DNA of 64,000 nt from Emticicia sp. 21SJ11W-3 (lineage in GTDB: Bacteria > Bacteroidota > Bacteroidia > Cytophagales > Spirosomataceae). The stretch's first letter is position 1; each line of letters starts with the position of its first letter. Both the position numbers and the translations under genes were made by a program. This document shows, in pieces, positions 26,697 to 35,692 of the stretch. The DNA is taken from NCBI RefSeq assembly GCF_024138715.1, contig NZ_CP092074.1:4464001-4528000 (forward strand), read 5' to 3'. Below the pieces are notes generated by a model, which worked only from the letters and a program-made list of their open reading frames with translations, was not told where the DNA came from and searched no databases.

Positions 26697-28613
26697 CTAT
26701 CTGAATTTCTTGAAACTTTTCTTTTTGTCTTTGGCAGGTGGCTGCGCGTTATTGCTTTGTACCTTTTTCTTCGGGTTTGAAAGTAGGCGCTCGGCTAAAT
26801 CAGGGCGATTGAGCTTGAAGAGACGGCTACGGATCCAGTTCTTAAACTCCGGTTTATACCAGAAAAAGAAGCGGTTTTGTGCCAGTTTTTCTTCTTTGGT
26901 TTTGGCGGTTTTAATGGATTGCAGGGTATACGGGTGCACTCCGGAATAATAGATAACCTCGGCCACTGTCATTGGCGTAGGCGTAAAGTCTTGTACCTGC
27001 TCCAGCTGAAAACCCAGATCTTTGGTTTCAGCAGCCAGATTGGCCATATCGGCTTCTTCACAACCGGGGTGCGACGAAATAAAGTACGGTATCAGCGGTT
27101 GTTTCAGTCCGTGTTTATCCTGTATGTTATCGTATTTCTGCTTGAATTTCCTGAAATATTTAAAAGACGGCTTCCGCATTACACGCAGCGTATCATCAGA
27201 AGTATGCTCCGGCGCTACTTTCAGTCGACCCGAAACGTGGCGGGTTACCAGTTGCTCCATATAAGCATCATGATTCCCATCCTGATTGTTCTTGTTGAAA
27301 TCATCTACCAGTAAATCATAGCGGATACCCGAACCCACAAAGGCCTTCTTTACGTCCGGGTGCGCATCAACGTTCTGGTAAATCTGGGTAAGGGGTTTGT
27401 GCGAAGTATCCAGATTAGAGCAGATAACCGGATGAATACAGCTTGGCGCCTGGCAACGGGCACAGATAGATTCATCTTTGCCCTTCATGCGGTACATATT
27501 GGCCGATGGACCGCCCAAGTCGGAAATGTATCCTTTAAACTCAGGGTGCTGAACAATCTGGTCTACCTCTTTCATGATTGACTCCTCGCTTCTGGAAGCG
27601 ATAAACTTACCCTGATGCGCCGAAATGGTGCAGAAACTACAACCCCCGAAACAGCCCCGGTGCATGTTTATCGAGAACTTAATCATCTCATAGGCAGGAA
27701 TCGGCCCGCGCTTTTTGTATTTAGGGTGAGGCAACCGAGTATAAGGCAAATCAAACGACTGGTCAATTTCCTTTTCGTCCATTATTTTGAACGGCGGGTT
27801 AATAACCAATGTTTGCGCACCAACCTTTTGAATAATGCGGTTGGCCTGCCATTTGTTCGACTCCACCTCCACAATCTTGAAATTGGCAGCGTATTTCAGC
27901 TTATCGGCCAGGCACACCTCATGGCTTGCCAGTTCAACGGTGTTCCAGCCTCTGTCGTCAGGTAGGGCCTCAGCAGTATCCTGCATATAAGCCACCTGAT
28001 TAATATTTTTGATGGTGTTCAAAGGAACACCCTTTTTAACCAGTTTCAGTATTTCGCGCAGGGGTTGCTCTCCCATGCCATACACCAGTAAATCTGCCCC
28101 CGAATCGGCCAGAATAGTAGGCATCAGTTTGTCTTGCCAGTAATCGTAATGGGTAACCCGCCGCAGTGAAGCCTCAATCCCCCCAATCAACACAGGTACA
28201 TCCGGATACAGCTCTTTCAGTATTTTAGTATAAACCGTAGTGGCATAATCAGGGCGATACCCTGCCTCACCCCCCGGTGTGTAAGAATCGTTCGACCGCA
28301 AACGTTTATTAGCTGTATAGTGATTCACCATCGAGTCCATACAACCGGCCGTTACACCAAAGAAATATTTGGGTCTGCCATATTTTTTAAAATCACGTAA
28401 ATCGTCTTTCCAGTTCGGCTGAGCAATAATGGCCGTTCTGAAACCCTCGCTCTCAATAATACGCCCGATAACAGCCGTACCAAAAGCAGGGTGGTCTACA
28501 TAGGCATCGCCCGAAACGAGTATTACATCTACCTCGTCCCAGCCTCTTTTCTCCACTTCTTTCAAGGTAAGCGGCAGCCAATCTGTTATGGGTCTTTCTG
28601 GTCTTATTATCAT
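26697..28613 (-). CDS. YgiQ family radical SAM protein
   Basis: 638 residues. An N-terminal cobalamin-binding-like region (ADSGADLLVYGMGEQPLREI) precedes the radical SAM core, whose iron-sulfur motif is CFGGCSFC near residue 320. Later cysteines (CARCQAPSCIHPVICSNLD) may bind a second cluster, and the C-terminus is lysine-rich. This matches the widely conserved YgiQ/UPF0313 family, whose substrate is not known. It stands alone on the minus strand. Confidence 0.93.
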   Translation of the reverse strand: MIIRPERPITDWLPLTLKEVEKRGWDEVDVILVSGDAYVDHPAFGTAVIGRIIESEGFRTAIIAQPNWKDDLRDFKKYGRPKYFFGVTAGCMDSMVNHYTANKRLRSNDSYTPGGEAGYRPDYATTVYTKILKELYPDVPVLIGGIEASLRRVTHYDYWQDKLMPTILADSGADLLVYGMGEQPLREILKLVKKGVPLNTIKNINQVAYMQDTAEALPDDRGWNTVELASHEVCLADKLKYAANFKIVEVESNKWQANRIIQKVGAQTLVINPPFKIMDEKEIDQSFDLPYTRLPHPKYKKRGPIPAYEMIKFSINMHRGCFGGCSFCTISAHQGKFIASRSEESIMKEVDQIVQHPEFKGYISDLGGPSANMYRMKGKDESICARCQAPSCIHPVICSNLDTSHKPLTQIYQNVDAHPDVKKAFVGSGIRYDLLVDDFNKNNQDGNHDAYMEQLVTRHVSGRLKVAPEHTSDDTLRVMRKPSFKYFRKFKQKYDNIQDKHGLKQPLIPYFISSHPGCEEADMANLAAETKDLGFQLEQVQDFTPTPMTVAEVIYYSGVHPYTLQSIKTAKTKEEKLAQNRFFFWYKPEFKNWIRSRLFKLNRPDLAERLLSNPKKKVQSNNAQPPAKDKKKSFKKFR

Positions 28614-29236
28614 ACTACAAAATTAGGGCTTTTTACGAGAAACACGGCATTTTATTATTATATCGACCACAAACGCATAAAAAACCAACAAAAAGCGAAT
28701 ACTTAACAACAATACCAGGCCTTAGGTTTCAAAGAAGAAAAATTATACTTTTTCAATAAAGTGCCTGGTGGTATTTCCGGTTGGCAATTACGGGTATTTT
28801 TTTACGGAATGGAGACAAACAAAAACCGGCTGATTTTTTTGCGCATTTAAACGCGTACCGGAAACGTTCCCGAAAACGAAACCGGTATATTTTATTAAAA
28901 TTGTTTCAGAATGTCTTTGTTTAATACAAATTTTACATTAATATTCTACTGATTATTATCTGGCTGAAGTATTTTTGATGAAGCAACCCCAACACCTAAA
29001 AGCCGCTTCTTTTGTACTTTTTATAGAATTACCTAAACCCTAAATACACCAGCTCCGGTACTTATTCCACAAATAAACTTACGGCACTATCGTGAAACAA
29101 TTAACTATGGAAGGGAAATTTTAAAGTGTGCGGCTGTGAGCCTGTCAATGCCCTTTCGGGGCTATAGCTGGCAAAACAGCCGCAACCATCCCTGTTTCTT
29201 TTGATACCTCTATTCAACATAAACATACAGCGTGAA
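28614..29236 (+). promoter_or_regulatory. Long upstream region of the oxidoreductase operon
   Basis: About 620 bases with no supportable gene. It contains an AAACG-rich block with outer inverted repeat TACCGG/CCGGTA at 28856-28887 (a possible LacI-type operator), a TATTTTTG at 28970-28977 that fits the TAnnTTTG element, and a foldable segment at 29130-29183 close to the first gene. Together these suggest a regulated promoter and a leader of some 250 bases. Confidence 0.4.
29130..29183 (+). ncRNA. Candidate structured 5' leader element
   Basis: GCGGCTGT (29130-29137) pairs perfectly with ACAGCCGC (29176-29183). Inside, GA faces AAA, then GCC (29140-29142) pairs with GGC (29170-29172), and GCCC (29150-29153) pairs with GGGC (29159-29162) around a 5-base loop. 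The nested helix with purine-rich internal loops lies 54 bases before the ATG of the first oxidoreductase. No T-run follows, so it is not a terminator. It matches no riboswitch known to me. Confidence 0.4.
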
Positions 29237-30643
29237 ATGAACAACGATTCAAAAAATGATATTTCAAGAAGAAAATTCCTCGAGCTCGGCAGTAAGGGCC
29301 TAATGGCAACAGGGGCAATGGCTTTTGGCGTACCAACCATTGTGCCGGCCTCAGTTTTTGGTAAAAACGCACCCAGCAACCGCATTAATGTGGGCGCCAT
29401 TGGTGTGGGCCGGATATCGCGCGGGCATGACATGCCGGGCGTTTGGAAACATGAAAACGCACAGATTATGGCCGTTTGCGACCTTGACAGCAACCGGGTT
29501 GATGCGGCACAGAAACTGGTAAATGGCTATTATACCAAAAAGACCGGAAAAGACTTTAACGGGGTGAAAGGCTATGGCGATTATAGAGAATTAATGGGTA
29601 ACAAAGATATTGATGCCGTTATTGTAAGTACGCCCGACCACTGGCATGCGCCTATTGTTATACATGCGGTAGAAGCCGGCAAAGATGTGTACTGCCAGAA
29701 ACCGGCGTCACTTACCATAGCTGAAGGACGAATGATGGCCGATGTCGTAAAAAGAACAGGCCGCATTGTGCAGATTGGCAGCCAGCAACGGTCTACTTCT
29801 CAATTCAGATATGCGGTAGAGTTGGTAAGAAACGGAAGAATAGGTACATTGCAAAGAGTTTTTGTGGGTTTACCGGGAGACCCTTCGGGCAATGAAGAGC
29901 CTGAGATGCCTATACCTAAAAACCTAAACTACGATATGTGGCTGGGTACCACGCCGGAAGTGTTCTATACTGAAAAGCGGGTACACCCGCAGGTAGGTTT
30001 CGACCGCCCGGGCTGGTTGCGTTGCGAGCAGTTTGGCGCCGGAATGATAACCGGTTGGGGCGCGCACCATATTGATATAGCTCATTGGGGTATGAATACC
30101 GAACTTTCGGGCCCTATTGAAATATGGGGCAAGGCCGATTTCCCAACCAGCGGTTTATGGAATGTACATGGCATTTTTACGACCCATGCCATGTATGAAA
30201 ACGGAGTGGAGATGATTATCAGCAATGAGATTCCGAACGGCATACGTTTTGAAGGTACAGACGGCTGGATTTTCGTTTCCCGTGGTGATGGTGCTGTAAC
30301 CTCAAGCGACCCGATAGCCAAACAAAATGCTGCCAAGAAACTGGATGCGAGCGACCCTAAAATAATAACGTCTGAAATAGGGGCAAACGAGATACACATG
30401 ACCGGAAGCCCCGACCACCACGGCAACTGGCTGGAAAGCATTGCCAGCCGGAAAGACCCGATTGCTCCGGCCGAAATAGGGCATCGTTCATGCACCGCAT
30501 GCTTGTTGCACCATGCAGCCATGAAACTGAAAAGGAAGCTATACTGGGACCCCAAAACAGAACGTTTTAAAAACGATAAAGAGGCAAACGCATTACTTGC
30601 TCGCCCGCAAAGAAGTGCTTATGCCATTAAAGTCCGTAAATAA
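29237..30643 (+). CDS. Gfo/Idh/MocA family oxidoreductase, Tat-exported
   Basis: 468 residues from the ATG at 29237 (a TTG 36 bases upstream is less likely). The N-terminus has a twin-arginine motif (ISRRKFLELGSKGLM). The Rossmann motif NVGAIGVGRISRGH follows near 51-64, and the catalytic-lysine motif is CQKPASLT in place of the usual EKP. A Gfo/Idh C-terminal beta-sheet domain completes it. Such enzymes oxidise, or act through transient oxidation of, sugars with tightly bound NAD(P); the substrate is unknown. First of three related genes on one strand. Confidence 0.9.
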   Translation: MNNDSKNDISRRKFLELGSKGLMATGAMAFGVPTIVPASVFGKNAPSNRINVGAIGVGRISRGHDMPGVWKHENAQIMAVCDLDSNRVDAAQKLVNGYYTKKTGKDFNGVKGYGDYRELMGNKDIDAVIVSTPDHWHAPIVIHAVEAGKDVYCQKPASLTIAEGRMMADVVKRTGRIVQIGSQQRSTSQFRYAVELVRNGRIGTLQRVFVGLPGDPSGNEEPEMPIPKNLNYDMWLGTTPEVFYTEKRVHPQVGFDRPGWLRCEQFGAGMITGWGAHHIDIAHWGMNTELSGPIEIWGKADFPTSGLWNVHGIFTTHAMYENGVEMIISNEIPNGIRFEGTDGWIFVSRGDGAVTSSDPIAKQNAAKKLDASDPKIITSEIGANEIHMTGSPDHHGNWLESIASRKDPIAPAEIGHRSCTACLLHHAAMKLKRKLYWDPKTERFKNDKEANALLARPQRSAYAIKVRK

Positions 30644-30658
30644 CCCTAAGAATATCTG

Positions 30659-32032
30659 ATGAGAAAAAAACACTTGATAACAGGATTTGCTTTAGCGCTT
30701 GGTATGTTATTCATTAAAGAAGCATCTGCCCAGTCTTCAAAAGAAATTAAACTGATAACCCTGGACCCCGGCCATTTTCACGCTGCATTGGTTCAGAAAA
30801 ATATGTATCCGGAAGTAAGCCCCGAAGTACATGTTTATGCCCCTGCCGGAACTGACCTTGATTTCCACCTGCAACGCATACAGGGCTACAATACACGTAA
30901 GGATAACCCGACTCAATGGCAGGAGAAAGTATATACCGGCAATGATTACCTTGAGAGAATGCTGGCCGATAAGGCCGGAAACGTAGTAGTAATAGCTGGC
31001 AATAACCGTATCAAGGCCGATTACCTTCAGAAGTCAGTCAATGCAGGTTTCAATGTACTGGCAGATAAGCCGATGATTATCAACTGTGGTGATTTCGAGC
31101 AATTGAAACAAACATTTGCCGCTGCTGCCCAAAAGAACGTTTTGTTGTATGATATCATGACCGAGCGTTACGAGATTTCAACCATGCTTCAGCGTGAGTT
31201 CTCCATGTTACCAGGGGCATTTGGCAAGCTGGAAAAAGGAACCCCCGATAACCCTGCCGTAACCAAAGAGAGTGTGCATCATTTTTATAAGTATGTATCC
31301 GGCAGTGTGCTTACCCGTCCGGCCTGGTTTATGGATATTGCCCAGCAGGGAGAAGGCATTGTTGACGTAAATACGCACCTGGTAGACCTTATCCAGTGGG
31401 AATGCTTCCCGAATCAGGTTATTGATTATAAAAAAGACATCAGAATTAACGATGCCCGCCACTGGACAACCGATATGACTCTGAGCCAGTTTAAGGCCAT
31501 TACCAAGTTATCAGGTTTCCCTGACTACCTGAAAAAAGATGTGGTAAAAGACACCCTGCTGAAAGTATTCTGTAACGGTGAAATCAACTATCAGCTGAAA
31601 GGCGTACATGCCAAAGCATCGGTTATATGGGCGTATCAGGCGCCGGAGGGTGGCGGAGACACCCATTATTCTATTATGCGTGGTACGAAGGCCAATCTGA
31701 TAATCAGACAGGGAGCAGAGCAAAACTACAAGCCAACGCTGTACATTGAGCCTGTAACAAAGGCAGCCAATTACGAAACTGACTTAATGAAAGCTTTAGC
31801 GGTGGTTCAGAAACAGTTTCCGGGTGTTAGCCTCAAGAAAATCGCCAAAGGCTGGGAGGTTGAAATACCAGAGAGATACAAAGAAGGTCACGAAGCGCAT
31901 TTTGGTCGTGTAACCGAAAAATACCTTGAGTTTCTGAAACAAGGCAAGCTGCCTGCCTGGGAAGTACCCAACATGCTTGCCAAATATTACACCACTACGC
32001 AAGCCCTGAAAGTGGCAACCAAAACCCGATAA
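30659..32032 (+). CDS. Gfo/Idh/MocA-type oxidoreductase with family-specific C-terminus
   Basis: 457 residues with a cleavable signal peptide (ITGFALALGMLFIKEASAQ). The Rossmann region begins IKLITLDPGHFHAALVQK, lacking the usual GxGxxG glycines, and the conserved lysine lies in LADKPMI near 137. The C-terminal half fits the putative oxidoreductase C-terminal domain often found in Bacteroidota sugar loci. The gene starts 15 bases after the first oxidoreductase. The altered nucleotide loop leaves open whether it binds NAD in the standard way. Confidence 0.85.
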   Translation: MRKKHLITGFALALGMLFIKEASAQSSKEIKLITLDPGHFHAALVQKNMYPEVSPEVHVYAPAGTDLDFHLQRIQGYNTRKDNPTQWQEKVYTGNDYLERMLADKAGNVVVIAGNNRIKADYLQKSVNAGFNVLADKPMIINCGDFEQLKQTFAAAAQKNVLLYDIMTERYEISTMLQREFSMLPGAFGKLEKGTPDNPAVTKESVHHFYKYVSGSVLTRPAWFMDIAQQGEGIVDVNTHLVDLIQWECFPNQVIDYKKDIRINDARHWTTDMTLSQFKAITKLSGFPDYLKKDVVKDTLLKVFCNGEINYQLKGVHAKASVIWAYQAPEGGGDTHYSIMRGTKANLIIRQGAEQNYKPTLYIEPVTKAANYETDLMKALAVVQKQFPGVSLKKIAKGWEVEIPERYKEGHEAHFGRVTEKYLEFLKQGKLPAWEVPNMLAKYYTTTQALKVATKTR

Positions 32033-32050
32033 AATTAACCTGATTAAACT

Positions 32051-33211
32051 ATGGAGAACAACCCCAATAACCGACGCAAATTTTTAAAGGATAGTCTGGC
32101 AAGTACAGCAGGTATTGTACTTTCGTCGAGCCTTGTGAACGAAATTGCTGCAAAGTCTGCCACAGTTGAAGCACCTTATATACACCGTAATCTTGAACCC
32201 AGCATTCGTTTTTCGGTAATCGGCCTTAACCATGGCCACATATATGGCATGACAGAGGCCATTATTCGTGGAGGCGGGCAGCTTGTCTCGGTTTACGCAA
32301 AAGAACCTGATTTACTGGCGGCTTATGTAAAAAGATACCCGGACGTAAAACAAGCTGGCAGCGAGAAGGAAGTTTTGGAAGATAAATCAACCCAGTTGAT
32401 ATTGAGCGCTGCAATAGCCAGCGAACGGGCACCGATAGGCATCAAAGCCATGCAGCATGGCAAAGATTTTATGGCTGACAAACCCGGTATAACCAGCCTT
32501 GAGCAATTGGCCCTGGTAAGAAAAGTGCAAAAAGAAACCAGACGTATTTATTCTATTATGTTTAGTGAGCGTTTCGAAAACCGTGCTACCGTTAAAGCAG
32601 GCGAACTGATAAAAACCGGCGCCATTGGCAAGGTTGTGCAAACCATTGGGCTTGGGCCACATAGAATGAATACTAAAACCCGCCCTGAGTGGTTTTTTGA
32701 CAAGAATAAATTCGGGGGCATCATTACCGATATTGCCTCGCATCAGTTTGATCAGTTTTTGTTTTTCACAGGTTCTACCAAAGGCGAGATTGTGAGCTCT
32801 CAGACAGGTAATCTGAACCACCCTGAATTTCCGTTATTTGAAGATTTCGGCGATGCCATGGTAAAAGGTAACGGAGGCACAGGATACATTAGAGTAGACT
32901 GGTTTACGCCAGACGGACTAAAAACATGGGGCGATGGCCGATTGACGATTCTTGGGACGGAAGGGTATATTGAAATACGTAAGAATATAGATATTGCCAT
33001 TAAAGACAAAGGCAATAACCTGTATCTGGTAAACAATCAGAAAACCGAGTACATCGATTGCAGCAATGCCCCCCTGCCATTTGGCAGCCAGCTGGTAAGC
33101 GATATTGTAAACAGAACCGAAACCGCTATGACCCAGGACCATTGTTTTTTAGCGACAGAACTGTCTTTGAAAGCACAGAAATTTGCTAAAAGGTTGACAT
33201 TTGCGAAATAA
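32051..33211 (+). CDS. Gfo/Idh/MocA family oxidoreductase, exported
   Basis: 386 residues. An RRKFLKDSLASTAG motif near the start is a Tat-type signal. The Rossmann segment reads RFSVIGLNHGHIYGM, the lysine motif is MADKPGIT near 141, and a Gfo/Idh C-terminal domain follows. It starts 18 bases after the second oxidoreductase, so the three form an operon. Three exported NAD-type enzymes together suggest stepwise redox processing of one sugar or glycoside in the periplasm, with cofactor loaded before Tat export. Confidence 0.88.
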   Translation: MENNPNNRRKFLKDSLASTAGIVLSSSLVNEIAAKSATVEAPYIHRNLEPSIRFSVIGLNHGHIYGMTEAIIRGGGQLVSVYAKEPDLLAAYVKRYPDVKQAGSEKEVLEDKSTQLILSAAIASERAPIGIKAMQHGKDFMADKPGITSLEQLALVRKVQKETRRIYSIMFSERFENRATVKAGELIKTGAIGKVVQTIGLGPHRMNTKTRPEWFFDKNKFGGIITDIASHQFDQFLFFTGSTKGEIVSSQTGNLNHPEFPLFEDFGDAMVKGNGGTGYIRVDWFTPDGLKTWGDGRLTILGTEGYIEIRKNIDIAIKDKGNNLYLVNNQKTEYIDCSNAPLPFGSQLVSDIVNRTETAMTQDHCFLATELSLKAQKFAKRLTFAK

Positions 33212-33494
33212 GCAGCCTGAAAATTGCTATTAAATTACTTCGGGTAAGCATTTATAAATTTTAGTCAATGTTACTCAGACTTTATTGATGGGTAGCAATG
33301 GCTAATTTTGGTTATAACAGGTATGAAAATAAGGAAGGCCGCTCAAAGTACAATTTCCTTTTAAATGCTGGCAAATAAGAAAATACTTACGGCACAATAA
33401 TTTAGTATTCGGGAAATTTGCTGATATTGAATAACCTTATTCAATACCTGAATATTAGAGATTAAAAAAGTTATAAACCTAAACCCGTTGACCT

Positions 33495-33848
33495 ATGTTT
33501 ACCCGGAAAACCCTAAAAATTGCAGCTATTGTTGCCATTATTGTTTGTATTCTAGGCATTTTGTTAAGCTTGTTGGTAGCCTTAACTGTTGACAAAATGG
33601 CTTTTCTTCAAGTACTGTCCTGGCTGATTTTAGTCTATGCAAGTTATTGCGCAATGAAACTAACAGGTTACGATATTTACGAAGAAGATTTAAAAAAAAT
33701 TGGGTGGAGTATTTATGCACTATTTGTAATTTTTGTTTTGTTTCTTTTTATCGGCTTATCTCTGGGGCCAATTATTGCATTAGTAATAACTGCCCGTTTA
33801 CATTTCCAGAAAACAAGTATTGAATCATGGATAAAGGATAATTCTTAA
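33495..33848 (+). CDS. Small integral membrane protein, unknown
   Basis: 117 residues made almost wholly of hydrophobic helices: about 9-32 (IAAIVAIIVCILGILLSLL), 36-56 (LSWLILVYASYC) and 68-101 (IYALFVIFVLFLFIGLSLG). A short charged loop joins the second and third. No family recognised. It is flanked by non-coding stretches and followed by a strong stem-loop, so it is a one-gene unit. Confidence 0.65.
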   Translation: MFTRKTLKIAAIVAIIVCILGILLSLLVALTVDKMAFLQVLSWLILVYASYCAMKLTGYDIYEEDLKKIGWSIYALFVIFVLFLFIGLSLGPIIALVITARLHFQKTSIESWIKDNS

Positions 33849-33884
33849 TATCTAACCCTTCCTTTAATTACAAAATACCTTCTG

Positions 33885-33919
33885 ATACACCCGGAAACGT
33901 GCGTCTGTTCCGGGTGTAT
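33885..33919 (+). terminator. Stem-loop after the small membrane protein
   Basis: A perfect 12-bp stem, ATACACCCGGAA (33885-33896) with TTCCGGGTGTAT (33908-33919), around an 11-base loop. It is 36 bases after the stop codon. The following TAACTATTTAG is only weakly T-rich, so termination may be partial. Confidence 0.65.
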
Positions 33920-33949
33920 TAACTATTTAGTTGTTCTTGCCTTACTCTT

Positions 33950-34302
33950 CTACAATTGTTTTTATGAAAATTGTCCGCTTGCCAAAACACAAACTACTGA
34001 CGGCGTAGATACCCGCATTTACCCTAAATCGCTCTACGGTAAAGGTTACAACCTTTTTTGAATCATTGATAGAGCAGAAATAAACCCTGGCCAGGGTTAA
34101 AGACCCATTTCAAACAAAAACTTACCACAGGCACCCTGTACAAATGCACCTATAAGCGGCAGTAAAATACTTTTCTGGCATGAAACCCTGACAATGGCAA
34201 AAAAAGCTGCGCTCAAAATTCCATCGGTACGAACCATAGGTTGGGACATCGCCTTAACCCCAAACGACCCTACAATTATTGAGGGCAACGACAACTGGGG
34301 CA
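33950..34302 (+). pseudogene. Decayed partial copy of the ATP-grasp gene
   Basis: Stretches here align in order with the intact ATP-grasp gene just downstream: a CTTTTTTGAATCATT block (compare 35045-35059), an ACCCTGGCCAGGGT block followed by AAAGACCC (compare the CCTGGCCAAAGTAAGAGACCC part near 35260) and a frame reading KKAALKIPSVRTIGWDIA and IEGNDNWG near 34200-34300. The copy lacks the N-terminal half, has internal deletions and is frame-broken. It is a relic of tandem duplication or of a replaced gene. A 74-codon open frame at 34194-34418 covers the last part but is unlikely to be functional. Confidence 0.75.
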
Positions 34303-34513
34303 AAACCATTGTAGAGCTAGTAACAGGACAAGAACTGCAAAAAAAACCAGTCCGCAAGTGGCAAAAAAAACCTTTACCCAACGCTAGTGGACTTACCCTA
34401 AATCCAAAAAGTGCATAAAATACTTTTCTAATTTATAAAATTTTGTAATTTTAATTTTAAAAGTACTATTTGTAGGACTTTTAGGTAATTATTCGAAAAA
34501 TAAGCCATAGCTA

Positions 34514-35530
34514 ATGCATATTAAATACTTAGCCTATAATATAATTAAAACTGATTTTAGAGAACTTCATAACCTTGTAAAAAAACTAAGCGCAGAGAGG
34601 GGTCTTTCAATAACCGAAATTTATAAGGATATAGCCGTATGCCTTTTTAAATACAACACCAAGCTCCTGGATTATTTTTATCTGGGTTTGTTTAATGAAG
34701 ATACAAGACGCCCGGACTTCACCGATGTTTGGCACCTGCACCAGTTTCATCAAAAGTTTAATACAAAAGACTGCTCTGTTTTTCAAGACAAAGTAAAGTT
34801 CAGAGCGCGATTCAAAAACTATTTTACTTACCCTTATTGGGTTGTAAAGTCAGAAAAAGATATTGAAGGCCTACTGCAATGGGCAGGCAAGAACCAATTC
34901 TACAAGATTGTAACCAAAATACCATTAGGCAACTCAGGTAAGCAGGTTAAAGTTTTAGATTTAACTTTTGCTGGCAATGAAGTAACCGTTGACGGTATAG
35001 ATGCCCACAAGGCACTTCTTAAACTTTATAAGGAAGGATATATTCTTTTTGAATCATTCGTAGACCAGCACCCTGTTCTGAAAAACATTAACCCTATATC
35101 TGTCAACACAATCCGGATTGTAACATTTGTTAACGACCAGGCATTTGTTGAAGTATGGGTTGCTATTATACGCTTTGGCTGGAACACCCCCATAGATAAT
35201 TTCAGCAATGGCGGGCTTAGCTCTAATATAAAACTTGAAACGGGTGAGATTGATAACCTGGCCAAAGTAAGAGACCCTTTTACAAAAGAAAGGTATGCAA
35301 ATCATCCGGTTACAGGCAACGCTATTACAGGAGTGAAAGTCCCTTTCTGGAAAGAAACCATTGAGATGGTAAAAAAAGCCGCCCTTGAAGTACCAGGCGT
35401 TAGAACCGTAGGCTGGGACATTGCCATGACCCCAACCGGCCCTACACTTATTGAAGGCAATGACAACTGGGGAATTTATGAGGCCATATCAGAAGAGCCC
35501 GTCGGTAACAGGATTCGAGGCTTGCTTTGA
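34514..35530 (+). CDS. Sugar-transfer associated ATP-grasp protein
   Basis: 338 residues. The C-terminal part has ATP-grasp features of the sugar-transfer associated subgroup: SVNTIRIVTFV near 196-206, GGLSSNIKLETGEID near 234-248 and the metal-binding GPTLIEGNDNWG near 308-319. The N-terminal 100 residues are less conserved. Members are found in capsule and exopolysaccharide clusters and are thought to join a carboxylate to an amine on a sugar, though the reaction is mostly inferred. Here it precedes a sugar-phosphate transferase and an acetyltransferase gene. Confidence 0.85.
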   Translation: MHIKYLAYNIIKTDFRELHNLVKKLSAERGLSITEIYKDIAVCLFKYNTKLLDYFYLGLFNEDTRRPDFTDVWHLHQFHQKFNTKDCSVFQDKVKFRARFKNYFTYPYWVVKSEKDIEGLLQWAGKNQFYKIVTKIPLGNSGKQVKVLDLTFAGNEVTVDGIDAHKALLKLYKEGYILFESFVDQHPVLKNINPISVNTIRIVTFVNDQAFVEVWVAIIRFGWNTPIDNFSNGGLSSNIKLETGEIDNLAKVRDPFTKERYANHPVTGNAITGVKVPFWKETIEMVKKAALEVPGVRTVGWDIAMTPTGPTLIEGNDNWGIYEAISEEPVGNRIRGLL

Positions 35531-35692
35531 AATGATACGTCTGCCAGGTCAGTTCTGTATTTAAACCATATAGCCATACTTTCATTGTTTATCCAATATC
35601 AGTCTGATACCTGAAGTTGTATTCCATTCTTCTGAGTGATGCAAAAAACAAAATCTTTTTATTCAACTGAAATCAACATTTAGTTTTAATAG

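Noticed and set aside
28618-28625. TAATTTTG on the minus strand before ygiQ as a -7 element
   Set aside because: It ends 5 bases from the ATG and no TTG lies at the right distance, so it would give a leaderless transcript; not supported.
33303-33310. TAATTTTG before the small membrane protein as promoter
   Set aside because: It is about 185 bases from the gene and the nearest TTG is only 15 bases upstream.
34194-34418. A 74-codon frame starting MAKKAALKIPSVRT
   Set aside because: It is the tail of the decayed ATP-grasp copy, with an out-of-family C-terminus and no upstream domain; treated as part of the pseudogene.
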